From assembly GCA_002730485.1 (NCBI GenBank), contig PCAH01000048.1, positions 1 through 17,217 on the forward strand: a DNA stretch of 17,217 nucleotides. Direction: 5' to 3'. Shown here one piece after another: positions 7,661-15,266 of the stretch. Position numbers and translations under genes: made by a program. Position 1 is the first letter of the stretch, and each line of letters opens with the position of its first letter. The DNA is from Dehalococcoidia bacterium (GTDB lineage Bacteria; Chloroflexota; Dehalococcoidia; UBA3495). Under the pieces are notes generated by a model. It did not search any database and was not told the DNA's origin. It saw nothing but the letters and a program-made list of their open reading frames with translations.

Positions 7661-8463
7661 CTATTTGGCGCGGGTGAATCGGCGGAGGCAGTCGGGGTTA
7701 TCGGGGTCTGGTTTTGTTGGGCAGATGCCTGAGAGCAACAGTCTGCCTTGTTCGTCAATCTCAAAGCTGCCGGTACCTTGAAACTCTTGGGAGTCTTTAA
7801 GTTCCCAATTTTCGGTCAACTCGATCTCCCCAGTGCTCGGAGTTACTGTGTAATCCCCACCCAAATCCACGTATGATTCGAGCATGAACCAGGTGGCGAA
7901 ATACTGGCCATCGGACTGGAATAGAAGCTCCTTGACCCCGACCAACTCGAGGTCCTCGCGCCACCGGCCGATGAGAGGGTTTTGCTCCGGAGTGAATACA
8001 GTCACTTCCCGCGTTACCGGCTCGTCCAATCCTTCAACCACTGCCGTGATACTGCCCTTTGAATCGTGAGCCGCCGATTTGTCGATGGCCAAAAAGCTGG
8101 TCTCTTCGTCTATCCGTGCCGTGCCTGGGGCCCCACCGACCAGGTCACAGGGATATCCACCGGACGCATTACCACGCAGCATTGAAAAGCGCCGATGGCA
8201 TACCGGAACGACTGCCCAGGTTCCATGGCTCCCGGACCGTAGATATTGGGTTCGATATCTTTCGACTCGAACTCTTCGCGAGGGATCGGCTGGTCTTCGA
8301 AGAACGCGATCCGCATCAGCAAGTGACGCGGAGCAGGTACGGCGTCTATAGCCCAATCCGGCGTCTTGGCATCGTCACTGCCGCCACCGCAGGCGATAGT
8401 CAGTGCGATGACCAGCGCCGCAACCGCAAGGCCGGCCCATTTAAAATTCGTTGATGGAAACAT
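7661..8463 (-). pseudogene. Putative lipoprotein with Ig-like segment, broken by a one-base frameshift
   Basis: Two overlapping minus-strand frames form one protein. The first (8463 to about 8131) begins MFPSTNFKWAGLAVAALVIA and has lipobox LTIAC, so the product should be exported and lipid-anchored. It reaches VDIPVTWSVG and then runs out of frame to a stop at 8110. The second frame (about 8130 to 7661) picks up GTARIDEETSFLAIDKSAA, the natural continuation of a bacterial Ig-like repeat, and ends CLRRFTRAK followed by TAG. Adding one G in the GGGGCCCC tract at 8127-8134 restores a 267-residue protein. The C-terminal half (GRWREDLELVGVKELLFQ and GGDYTVTPSTGEIELTENW) resembles a lipocalin-like beta structure, function unknown. 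This may be a true mutation, slippage or a sequencing error. Confidence 0.65.
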
Positions 8464-8556
8464 GACTGTCAGCCCGGAAATCCCAATGGAGTTCCTACTA
8501 TGTTCCGTGGCGGCGATGGCAAAGGCAAGCCGGGTTACTGGGGTTGTAGGGAATGC

Positions 8557-9378
8557 CTACCCAGCCGTTCTCCAGGGTTGGCCGTCGGTGGTTTTTAGGA
8601 ATTCGTCCACCAGAGTGGGGCTGGAGACTATGACGCTGGGGGTGAAGAGAGCGCCGGGGCCGCCTTGTCGGTCAACGACCTTTGCTCCTGCTTCCTGGGC
8701 CAGTACCAGACCGCTGGCGACGTCCCAGGGCGCCAGGGAATGGTGGAAGTAAAGGTCGATACGACCGGCCGCGGCATAGGCTAGACCCAGGCCCGATGAA
8801 CCCATGAAACGTACGCTGTACATGCCCGGCCACAGTGACCGGATCATGTCCATGGCCAACCCGGCTTTCTCATCCACGTAGCCAAGGTCACAGCAGAGCA
8901 AACTGCGGCTGAGTTCGGTGGTCTCCGAGGCGTGAATCTGGGTGTCGTTCAGGAACGCACCCTGACCTTCGATGGCGGTGAACATCTCCTCGCGCACCGG
9001 ATCATAGGTCAGCCCGGCGACTATGTGGTCGTCCTTTGCCAGGGCGATGATGGTGCAGAAATGGGGGATGCCGTGGGCGTAGTTGCGGGTGCCATCCAGG
9101 GGATCGACCACCCATTTGTAGGGTGAATCACCATCGACCGGTTTGGATTCCTCAGCCAGGATGCTGAACTCCGGAAATTCTCCGGTTAGCAGTTCCAGGA
9201 TCGTCTTCTCGGCGGCCAGGTCGACGTCGGTGACGATGTCGGAGCGGCCCTTGAAATGGACTTCATGCTCCGAATGAAACTTGTCTCTAAGGATGGTCCC
9301 GGCGGCGCGGGCGGCTTCCAGGGCTACGTCCATAGCGGTGCGTCCATTCTTGGACACCGGCATCAAATCATCAGGCAT
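8557..9378 (-). CDS. Inositol monophosphatase family phosphatase
   Basis: 273 residues with the Mg-dependent phosphatase signatures in order: AEES (75-78), WVVDPLDGTRNYAHG (DPLDGT at 92-97) and APWDVASG (W218-D219). The family hydrolyses inositol monophosphates, 3'-phosphoadenosine phosphate or similar sugar phosphates in the cytoplasm. Specificity cannot be told from these motifs. I chose the ATG at 9376-9378 because GGTGGGA lies just upstream; a longer frame to 9432 adds residues that do not look coding. It lies 60 bases downstream of trpS and upstream of the broken lipoprotein gene on the same strand, so the three may be one transcript. It ends with TAG. Confidence 0.9.
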   Translation of the reverse strand: MPDDLMPVSKNGRTAMDVALEAARAAGTILRDKFHSEHEVHFKGRSDIVTDVDLAAEKTILELLTGEFPEFSILAEESKPVDGDSPYKWVVDPLDGTRNYAHGIPHFCTIIALAKDDHIVAGLTYDPVREEMFTAIEGQGAFLNDTQIHASETTELSRSLLCCDLGYVDEKAGLAMDMIRSLWPGMYSVRFMGSSGLGLAYAAAGRIDLYFHHSLAPWDVASGLVLAQEAGAKVVDRQGGPGALFTPSVIVSSPTLVDEFLKTTDGQPWRTAG

Positions 9379-9438
9379 AAAAATCCCACCAGTTAGGTTA
9401 ATTCCGAAAAACCTGGACGCTGAGGGCCGCACTATTCG

Positions 9439-10455
9439 CTAGCTGAGCCCCATCTTGTCGTAGACCTCAGCCAGGGTTTCCACGGCGATGGCACGGGTCT
9501 TCTTGCCGCCCTCATGGAGTATCTCTTGGACGTAGCCGGGTTTGGCTTTGATCTCCTCCCGTCGCTCACGCAGTTCCTTCAGATAGTCATTGAGGTTGTC
9601 AGCTATGTGCCGTTTGCAATCGACACAGCCTCGGGTCGCGGTCGTGCATTCTTCGTAGACGGTATTGACGGCATCAGCGCCGCTGAAGATCTTGTGCAGC
9701 GAGTAGATATTGCAGACCTCTGGCCGTCCCGGGTCGTCCCGCCGTACCCGTTGGGGGTCGGTGAACGCAGTCAAAAGCCGCTTGGTGGTCTCTTCCGGTG
9801 TGGCTGCCAGGTCTAGGTGGTTGTCCAGGGTCTTAGACATCTTGTTCTGGCCGTCCAGTCCCAGGATCAAAGGCGCTTCAGTGAGTTTGGCCTGGGGCTC
9901 AGGGAAGGTCTCGCCGAACATATTGTTGAACCGGCGCACGATCTCCCTGGAGAGTTCGATGTGGGGGACCTGGTCCTGGCCCACGGGCACCGTGTCAGCC
10001 TTGTATAGGATGATGTCCGCTGTCTGCAGCACCGGATATCCAACCAGCCCGTAATTCACCGTCTCCTCGGTCTCATGCATCTGGCGTACCTTGTCCTTGA
10101 AGGTGGGTACGCGGGTCAGCCAGCCAAGGGGGGTGACCATGCTGAGCAGGGTGTGAAGGGACATTACCTCGGGCACGTGGGATTGAACAAATACCGTGCT
10201 CTTTTCCGGGTCGATCCCGGCGGCCAGCCAGTCCAAAACCATGTCTTCGATATTGGGCTTGATGGATCGGATGTCTTCGCTGGATTCCACGGTGGTCAGG
10301 GCGTGGATATCCACGGCGCAGTAGATGCAGTTGTAGTCTTCTTGCAGGGTGACCCAGTTTTGCAGGGCCCCCATGTAATTGCCAAGATGGAGTAGTCCAG
10401 TGGGCCGCATGCCGGAAAAAATAACGCCTTTATGGGTACCTGATGGTTGAGTCAT
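9439..10455 (-). CDS. trpS: Tryptophanyl-tRNA synthetase
   Basis: 338 residues, the normal length for bacterial TrpRS, a class Ic synthetase that charges tRNA-Trp in the cytoplasm. The HIGH-type signature is GLLHLGNYMGAL (HLGN at 23-26) and the KMSKS-type loop is KMSKT (205-209). The GYPVLQTADIILYKAD and VGQDQVPHIELSREI segments are hallmarks of TrpRS rather than TyrRS. The ATG at 10453-10455 follows a weak GGTGA. A promoter with an extended -10 lies about 50 bases upstream. No tryptophan leader peptide or T-box was seen in the 129 bases before it. It ends with TAG. Confidence 0.95.
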   Translation of the reverse strand: MTQPSGTHKGVIFSGMRPTGLLHLGNYMGALQNWVTLQEDYNCIYCAVDIHALTTVESSEDIRSIKPNIEDMVLDWLAAGIDPEKSTVFVQSHVPEVMSLHTLLSMVTPLGWLTRVPTFKDKVRQMHETEETVNYGLVGYPVLQTADIILYKADTVPVGQDQVPHIELSREIVRRFNNMFGETFPEPQAKLTEAPLILGLDGQNKMSKTLDNHLDLAATPEETTKRLLTAFTDPQRVRRDDPGRPEVCNIYSLHKIFSGADAVNTVYEECTTATRGCVDCKRHIADNLNDYLKELRERREEIKAKPGYVQEILHEGGKKTRAIAVETLAEVYDKMGLS

Positions 10456-10508
10456 GTCACCGAATTACTCGTAGAATTGGCGAAAATCACGCCTGGGAGA
10501 ACTTCAAA

Positions 10509-10537
10509 AGGATAGCATAGGGGCACTTTGCCAGCAA
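10509..10537 (-). promoter_or_regulatory. Predicted promoter of trpS
   Basis: On the minus strand TTGCTG (10532-10537), 17 bases, then TATCCT (10509-10514). The -10 box is preceded by TGC, giving an extended -10 (TGCTATCCT). The start of transcription would be near 10502, about 47 bases before the trpS start. Confidence 0.4.
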
Positions 10538-10584
10538 GGCTCATCAGCTATGTGGTGGCTCCGTTTCAGCCCTGATTTCAGTTA

Positions 10585-11154
10585 CTAGGCTTTTTCCGCG
10601 TGGGATTCCAGCAGCCCGCCCGAATACCCAGTGTCTTCCAGTCCTCGCTGCTCTCCCCGCATGTAACCGATCTGGCCGCCGTGCTGGTTGAACTCCCAGA
10701 TGAGCTGCTGGCACATGACGGACAGGGTGATGGTGCCGCCCCGGGGGTTGGTCACTTCCAAGCTGTCGAAGTCGGACTCGCTCAGTGACGCGAAATACTC
10801 GGAGCTCTCTTTCCGGATGGCTGCCACATATTCAAGCAGTGCGGCGGTATCGGACATGCTGAAGGCTTGCAGGTCTTCGGCCGTGAAGCCGTATCCGGTG
10901 TCGTCACCCTTGGCTGGCGCTCGTCCCAGTCTTTCGGCCCAGTTGGTACTCTCCCAGAGTTGGGCGTCGCCCTTCAGCCGAGTGTGCAGCCAGCGGTCCA
11001 GAGTGCGGCCGTAGTGCCAAACCAAGAACGCGATGGACGAGCACTGGTCGTTGGGAGTCCAGGCCATCTCCTCGGGAGTCAGCCCTTCCACCGCCCGAAG
11101 CATGCAGTTGTATTGCTGCTCAAAGCAGCCTTCAATAAAAACCTTGAGTTCCAT
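10585..11154 (-). CDS. DinB-superfamily protein
   Basis: 189 residues, four-helix-bundle type. It contains FLVWHYGRTLDRWL in the second helix and a C-terminal LIWEFNQHGGQIGYMRG, where DinB/YfiT-like proteins keep metal-binding histidines. DinB-fold proteins bind a divalent metal and often act in thiol-dependent (mycothiol, bacillithiol) transfer or detoxification; many have no known function. The ATG at 11152-11154 has AAGGTG about 9 bases upstream. An extended -10 element is seen at 11209-11217. It ends in tandem TAG-TAA. The substrate is unknown. Confidence 0.8.
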   Translation of the reverse strand: MELKVFIEGCFEQQYNCMLRAVEGLTPEEMAWTPNDQCSSIAFLVWHYGRTLDRWLHTRLKGDAQLWESTNWAERLGRAPAKGDDTGYGFTAEDLQAFSMSDTAALLEYVAAIRKESSEYFASLSESDFDSLEVTNPRGGTITLSVMCQQLIWEFNQHGGQIGYMRGEQRGLEDTGYSGGLLESHAEKA

Positions 11155-11208
11155 CTGGGAGACACCTTCACGGAAAACGTGTTGAAGTTGGGTTCGCGGA
11201 CACGCGCA

Positions 11209-11217
11209 ATTATAGCA
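11209..11217 (-). promoter_or_regulatory. Extended -10 promoter element for the DinB-family gene
   Basis: The minus strand reads TGCTATAAT, a consensus TATAAT with a TGn extension, about 55 bases before the start codon. The region at the -35 distance is not a recognisable hexamer, as expected for an extended -10 promoter. Confidence 0.45.
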
Positions 11218-11289
11218 AGCGAAAAAGAAGGGGTGGGTCTCTAAGATGGCGTTCTAGAAGGGAACTAAGAGCAGGACGCGGCTGTGCCG

Positions 11290-12231
11290 CTACTCTTCGG
11301 GGTCTGTATCGAGGCGTCCGCCCAGTTCGCTGAGGAACCTTTCAATCTCTGGTGACAACGTGGTCTCAGAGGTTGGCTCGCCGGTGGAGGAAGAAGACGA
11401 TGATGAAGCTTCAGCAGCCGCCGCATCTTCCGAGTCCAGTTGGGCGTCGTAGTAGGCTTCCATCTGCTGGATCAGTGTCTTGAGCTCGGTGTTCCGGTCC
11501 AGAGTGGAATTCAACTCACGGTACTGACGCTGTCCCCGCCGTACGGGTGCCAGGTCTGCTGGGATGTTGTTGTAGACCGAAGACAAGACCTCGATCATGC
11601 GGGAAGTGCCAGCGTAGTCCTCTTCCAACTGTACGTATTGGGGAAGGTGCACCATGAAGTTGATGGACTCGATGTCTGCCTTTTCGATCCCTTCCGAGAG
11701 CAGGTTCATGATCGTGGTGGGACCTTGGTAGGTGCTCTGGCGGACCTTGAAATTGGCCACAGGCCGGTTCTGCGGGACGTCACCCAAGCTGCCCGTGACC
11801 AACAGAGGGCGAGTGTGGGGGACGGCGTCATACATGGCACCCAGACGGCAGTACCGCTTCACGTTGAAGTGGTTCACCACCTCCAAGATGGAGTCGGTGT
11901 AGTCCTCGCCGTTGGAGTGGGGCTCCATGAGGTGCAGGAACAGGTAGTCGGGGCCTTCGTCGGTGATGGCGTAGCGAATGATACTGTTGGGTATTTTGAC
12001 CTCACGTTTGCCGTCCACCAGCCGCATATCGGGACGGTAGCGGGTGAAGTCGAAGAAGGTGCCCGGTCGATCAAGCCTGCCCAGTTCTTTGGAATCCATG
12101 AAACGTTCCAGGCGGTTCAGGGTGAGGGTGCCCACACTGCCAACATCCACCCAGGGGCGAACCATGGCAAAAACGTGGGGATCTCTTAGCTCCGGGAGCG
12201 GTTCGTTAAGTTCAAAAGCACCTATTCGCAT
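11290..12231 (-). CDS. PAC2-family protein (proteasome-assembly-chaperone-like)
   Basis: 313 residues. The body matches the PAC2 family: VFAMVRPWVDVGSVGTLTLN near the N-terminus, PDYLFLHLMEPHS, VKRYCRLGAMYDAVPHTRP, VTGSLG, and NFMVHLPQYVQLEEDYAGT. Archaeal and actinobacterial members are related to proteasome assembly chaperones, but the bacterial function is not settled. The tail from about residue 265 is low-complexity, with EDAAAAEASSSSSSSTGEP, followed by a short acidic helix. The start is ATG 12231, with GGGAAG 8 bases upstream; GTG 12237 in the same frame is too close to that site. A possible -10 (TATAAC) lies at 12258-12263. It ends with TAG. No proteasome genes are in view. Confidence 0.8.
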   Translation of the reverse strand: MRIGAFELNEPLPELRDPHVFAMVRPWVDVGSVGTLTLNRLERFMDSKELGRLDRPGTFFDFTRYRPDMRLVDGKREVKIPNSIIRYAITDEGPDYLFLHLMEPHSNGEDYTDSILEVVNHFNVKRYCRLGAMYDAVPHTRPLLVTGSLGDVPQNRPVANFKVRQSTYQGPTTIMNLLSEGIEKADIESINFMVHLPQYVQLEEDYAGTSRMIEVLSSVYNNIPADLAPVRRGQRQYRELNSTLDRNTELKTLIQQMEAYYDAQLDSEDAAAAEASSSSSSSTGEPTSETTLSPEIERFLSELGGRLDTDPEE

Positions 12232-12327
12232 AGCCACATCTTCCCAGATTAGGCTCGGTTATACAAGCCCTTTCGTGTCGCCGTGCCGGATTCCCATCAG
12301 ACATAACAGGGTGTGCTGTTTTCTGGT

Positions 12328-13089
12328 TTAGCCCTGGTTCAACATGGTATCGGCTGATCCGAGTCCTTCCAGCGCCAATCCATAGCCCAACAGGTCCTGT
12401 ATCTGACGTTTCACTACCAGGGTCATGGCCACTCTGCTGTAACGCAGGACAATGTCTGATTGCTTGGCCATCTGCTCGGCCAATTCCCAAGCCCTAGCCA
12501 GCAGGTCGGCTTGTGGCATGACCTCATTGACCAGCCCCAGAGTCTTGGCCTCCTCGGCCTCGATCTTCTGGCCGGTGAGCAGGAAATATCGCCCACGGTT
12601 CAGGCCCAGCAGCAAAGGGTAGACGATGTGCATGCCGTCGCCTGGGACCAGGCCGCTCATGAAGTGGCCGGAGTCCTGGAACGCGGCGGTGTCTGATGCC
12701 AGTACGATGTCGCAGAGCAGGGGTATCTCCGAGTGTCTCAGAGCCGGGCCGTTGATGGCGCTGATCATGGGGACTTCGATGTCCAGCAGGCTGGTCAGGA
12801 TGCGTTTTCCTTCCCAGTAGGTCTGGTCCCATTCCTTGGGTGCGCGTTTGGGCGTGCCAGTGGCGGTCCCGGGCGGGCCAGTGAAAATGTCACCGGTGCC
12901 GGTCATGATGATGATCCGGTTTTCCGGGTCGCTACCAACATCGACGAACACCTGGGAGAACTCCGTGTGGGGCACGCCGCCCCAGTGCAACGGGCCATTG
13001 TCGGTGTGGAAGGTCATCTGCACGATGCCGTTTCGGCGCTCCATGCGGATGCTCTGGTACTTGTCTGAGTATTGGTCAAAAGAAGCCAT
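12328..13089 (-). CDS. Crotonase-fold hydrolase resembling 6-oxocamphor hydrolase
   Basis: 253 residues of the enoyl-CoA hydratase/isomerase superfamily, with the oxyanion-hole segments ILTGTG-like IIIMTGTGDIFTG and ISAINGPALRHSE. The first hydratase glutamate is kept (E121), but the second (QPE in hydratase) is glycine. Instead the protein has H119, H142, D151 and E241. These match the spacing of H122, H145, D154 and E244, which I recall as active-site residues of Rhodococcus 6-oxocamphor hydrolase. That enzyme cleaves a C-C bond in a cyclic beta-diketone without CoA. FQDSGHFMSGLVPGDGMHIV also resembles that enzyme. ATG 13089 follows a strong GGGAGG 7 bases upstream. It ends with TAA. Hydratase annotation would probably be wrong; the true substrate is unknown. 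Confidence 0.8.
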   Translation of the reverse strand: MASFDQYSDKYQSIRMERRNGIVQMTFHTDNGPLHWGGVPHTEFSQVFVDVGSDPENRIIIMTGTGDIFTGPPGTATGTPKRAPKEWDQTYWEGKRILTSLLDIEVPMISAINGPALRHSEIPLLCDIVLASDTAAFQDSGHFMSGLVPGDGMHIVYPLLLGLNRGRYFLLTGQKIEAEEAKTLGLVNEVMPQADLLARAWELAEQMAKQSDIVLRYSRVAMTLVVKRQIQDLLGYGLALEGLGSADTMLNQG

Positions 13090-13159
13090 ATCAAAGCCTC
13101 CCTTTCAGGATATTCCGGTTGGGGATTGATTCGGTGAGCTACGGCGTGATCAGAGAGGA

Positions 13160-13822
13160 CTAGATATCCGAGTCTGAAGCTTCCGTGGGGGCAGGTTCAG
13201 ACTCGGATATCGGTGCCGAATCGGGACCGTTGACCATCATTGCTTGGGGTGCGGCTTCCCTGGGCACAGCGTGGCGGACCACGAAGTTTGCCACGTCGCG
13301 GTAGAGGGGTTCGTCCAGGTTGCAGCCCCGCAGCATGGAGAACTCAGGATCGAGCTCCTCCAGCAATTGCCTGACCTTGCCGTCACCGTGGCGAGCGGCT
13401 AGGGCGTAGGCGAGCCCACGAGTGTCCCGGTCTAGGGATCGTTCGTGTTCTTCACCCTCTTCCAATTCGATGTCATAGTCGACCCGGTCGGCGATGGCCA
13501 GCGCTTCCATGGCCTGACGGCGTGAGCTGTCAACGTCTTTGAGCAGAGTGTAGAGTTCAATGACGGCGCGGGCAGCCTGACCTAAGAGTTCTGGCACCCG
13601 GTTCTGCTTATCTGATGCCGATTGGGCTGAGAATCGGGCTTTGGAGAGTGCGTCTTCCTTGGCCCGCATACGTTCTTCTTCTTTCTGGGCCTTGGCTTGC
13701 TGCAGCCGTAGCTGGGGCGCTTCCGCAGCCAGGGGTTGCAGGCGCTGCATCTCCCGTTCCGCGGATTCTGCCTGCCTTAGGCGTTCTTGGAAACCATCGT
13801 CGATTCCGTTTCCGTTGACCAT
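13160..13822 (-). CDS. Unknown protein with N-terminal coiled coil
   Basis: I do not recognise this 220-residue protein. Residues about 10-70 are rich in Glu, Arg, Gln and Ala with no helix breakers (FQERLRQAESAEREMQRL and AKAQKEEERMRAKEDALSKA), which predicts a coiled coil. A helical middle (VPELLGQAARAVIELYTLLK) and a globular-looking stretch up to VVRHAVPREA follow. The tail is Pro/Ser/Glu/Asp-rich and ends SDSDI. There is no signal peptide or membrane segment. ATG 13822 has AGGAG 8 bases upstream. The last 16 codons form a perfect 16-bp hairpin at DNA level. It ends with TAG directly against that hairpin. Confidence 0.75.
   Translation of the reverse strand: MVNGNGIDDGFQERLRQAESAEREMQRLQPLAAEAPQLRLQQAKAQKEEERMRAKEDALSKARFSAQSASDKQNRVPELLGQAARAVIELYTLLKDVDSSRRQAMEALAIADRVDYDIELEEGEEHERSLDRDTRGLAYALAARHGDGKVRQLLEELDPEFSMLRGCNLDEPLYRDVANFVVRHAVPREAAPQAMMVNGPDSAPISESEPAPTEASDSDI
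13163..13211. repeat. Perfect 16-bp inverted repeat at the 3' end of the coiled-coil gene
   Basis: Arms GATATCCGAGTCTGAA (13163-13178) and its exact complement (13196-13211) are separated by 17 bases. The structure is fully inside the coding region, and the stop codon (13160-13162) touches the lower arm. No T-tract follows in the minus direction (TCCTCTCTGATC). Confidence 0.85.
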
Positions 13823-13870
13823 TTTGCTTGCTCCTAAATCATTGGTTGCTGTCCAAAATTAAAAAATGAA

Positions 13871-13972
13871 CTATTCCGGGACAAACGCAACCAGTTGGGG
13901 CAGACTATTGCCCCAGTTAATAATACGCAACATGCGGGAATTCCCCTTGTAGCGGCGAATGCGGATTTTCAT
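13871..13972 (-). CDS. Possible small protein of 33 residues
   Basis: An ATG-started frame between the coiled-coil gene and the divergent AcuC-like gene. It would encode a basic N-terminus (MKIRIRRYKGNSRMLRI) and a more hydrophobic C-terminus ending LVAFVPE, followed by TAG. AGG lies 9 bases upstream, which is only a weak ribosome site. A 7-bp hairpin TGGGGCA/TGCCCCA (13896-13915) lies inside it. I do not recognise the protein, and the frame may be chance. Confidence 0.2.
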   Translation of the reverse strand: MKIRIRRYKGNSRMLRIINWGNSLPQLVAFVPE

Positions 13973-13987
13973 TATTTTAGGCCTGCC

Positions 13988-14016
13988 TTGACCACCAACA
14001 TCGCGTTGAATAGACT
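13988..14016 (+). promoter_or_regulatory. Predicted promoter of the histone-deacetylase-family gene
   Basis: TTGACC (13988-13993), a 17-base spacer, then TAGACT (14011-14016). Transcription would start near 14023, about 46 bases before the ATG. Confidence 0.4.
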
Positions 14017-14068
14017 CGGGTGGACATATCAAAACTCAATACTGATCTAAGCAAACGAGGCTAATACC

Positions 14069-15193
14069 ATGCGCCGTGCCGCTTTTATCTATGAAGATGC
14101 TCTCTCCCAACATGAGCTGCGTTCGGATCATCCCATGCGGCCGATACGTCTGCGCTATACCTATGACCTGCTGAGGGAATATGGCGCATTCGACCATCCC
14201 GGAGCAGTGTTGTTGGACCCTCGTGCGGCCACTGACGGCGAATTGAGTTGGCTGCACACGCAGGAATACATCGACGCTGTTAAGGCGCTTGGTTCGGGAT
14301 CGACCACGGTGGATGGTGCCCGGTTCGGCTTCAGCGGCGCGGGTGATAATCCGGTGTATCCGAATATGTTTGAGGCGGCGGCGTTGAGTACTGGAGGGAC
14401 GTTGCTGGCGGCTGAGATGGTGGCGAGCGGCGAGGTAGGCGCGGCGTTCAATATATCCGGCGGTTTGCATCACGCGGCGGCGGGGCACGCCTCTGGATTT
14501 TGTGTGTTTAACGATCCGGCGTTGGCGATCCACTATTTCTTGAACCGCGGGATGCGTGTGGCTTACGTGGATATCGATGCCCACCACGGAGACGGTGTTC
14601 AAGAGGCTTTCTACTCCGATGACCGTGTGCTAACGATATCGGTGCATGAGTCGGGTCAGTATCTTTTCCCGGGGACCGGGGCGGTGGCTGAATTGGGCGA
14701 GGGTGCCGGAAGGGGGTACTCGGTAAACCTGCCGTTGTTCCCCTATACCGGCGACGATGACTACGTTGAGGGATTCGGTCAGGTCGTGCCGCCTCTGATA
14801 CGGGCATATGCACCCGACGTTCTGGTGGCACAGTTGGGAATCGACAGCTACCACAGTGATCCATTGACCCACCTGCAGGTGACCACAGAAGGCTACATCG
14901 AAGCGGTGCGACAGCTGGCTGGTTTGGGATTGCCGTTGTTGGCGTTGGGGGGCGGAGGGTATGACGTGAATGCGGTGGCCCGTGCATGGACGCTGGCTTA
15001 TGGCGTGATGCTAGACGTTGAGTGGCCAAACATATTGCCGCCAGGCTTTGTTCAAGAGCACGAGGCAGGACGCCTGCGGGATGAAACCAGCCCAGAGGTG
15101 CCCGAGGAATTAAAAGTAGATATCCGGAGGCATCTGGAAGACACTGTTGGGGCTATACGCCAGCAAGTCTTCCCGCTGCACGGATTAACATAA
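14069..15193 (+). CDS. Histone deacetylase family / AcuC-like deacetylase
   Basis: 374 residues with the full arginase-deacetylase fold signature. GGLHHA carries the histidine pair H134-H135. DIDAHHGDG gives zinc ligands D170 and H172, and QLGIDSYHSDPL gives D259. LALGGGGYDV holds the catalytic tyrosine Y298. Bacterial members remove acetyl or acyl groups from lysines (for example acetyl-CoA synthetase, as AcuC) or from polyamines and small amides; which applies here is not clear. ATG 14069 has GAGG 8 bases upstream. A promoter and a strong terminator bracket it, so it is probably a single-gene transcript. All catalytic residues are present. Confidence 0.9.
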   Translation: MRRAAFIYEDALSQHELRSDHPMRPIRLRYTYDLLREYGAFDHPGAVLLDPRAATDGELSWLHTQEYIDAVKALGSGSTTVDGARFGFSGAGDNPVYPNMFEAAALSTGGTLLAAEMVASGEVGAAFNISGGLHHAAAGHASGFCVFNDPALAIHYFLNRGMRVAYVDIDAHHGDGVQEAFYSDDRVLTISVHESGQYLFPGTGAVAELGEGAGRGYSVNLPLFPYTGDDDYVEGFGQVVPPLIRAYAPDVLVAQLGIDSYHSDPLTHLQVTTEGYIEAVRQLAGLGLPLLALGGGGYDVNAVARAWTLAYGVMLDVEWPNILPPGFVQEHEAGRLRDETSPEVPEELKVDIRRHLEDTVGAIRQQVFPLHGLT

Positions 15194-15210
15194 CGCCAAT
15201 GATTGTTGGC

Positions 15211-15245
15211 AAAAAAACGGGGGCCTAAGCCCCCGTTCTTATTTA
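15211..15245. terminator. Bidirectional rho-independent terminator
   Basis: A 9-bp stem AACGGGGGC/GCCCCCGTT (15216-15224 and 15229-15237) with a CTAA loop. A seven-A run precedes it (a T-tract on the minus strand) and TTCTTATTT follows on the plus strand. It lies between the convergent deacetylase gene and the small unknown gene and should serve both. Confidence 0.9.
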
Positions 15246-15266
15246 CATCGGTAAAGCTGAGACAGT

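Noticed and set aside
8464..8556. The 31 codons after the TAG of the inositol-monophosphatase gene are open and in frame with the lipoprotein ATG, as if UAG readthrough fused the two.
   Set aside because: A 31-codon open stretch is common by chance, and a lipoprotein signal would not function inside a fusion. UAG here looks like a normal stop.
11278..11290. GCGGC-TGT-GCCGC hairpin directly after the PAC2 stop, as a terminator.
   Set aside because: Only 5 bp of stem and no T-tract in the minus direction.
14508..15029. Long antisense frames opposite the deacetylase gene, and similar ones opposite dnaK and PAC2.
   Set aside because: They overlap fully conserved genes and translate to Pro/Arg/Ser-rich sequence typical of antisense shadows in GC-rich DNA.
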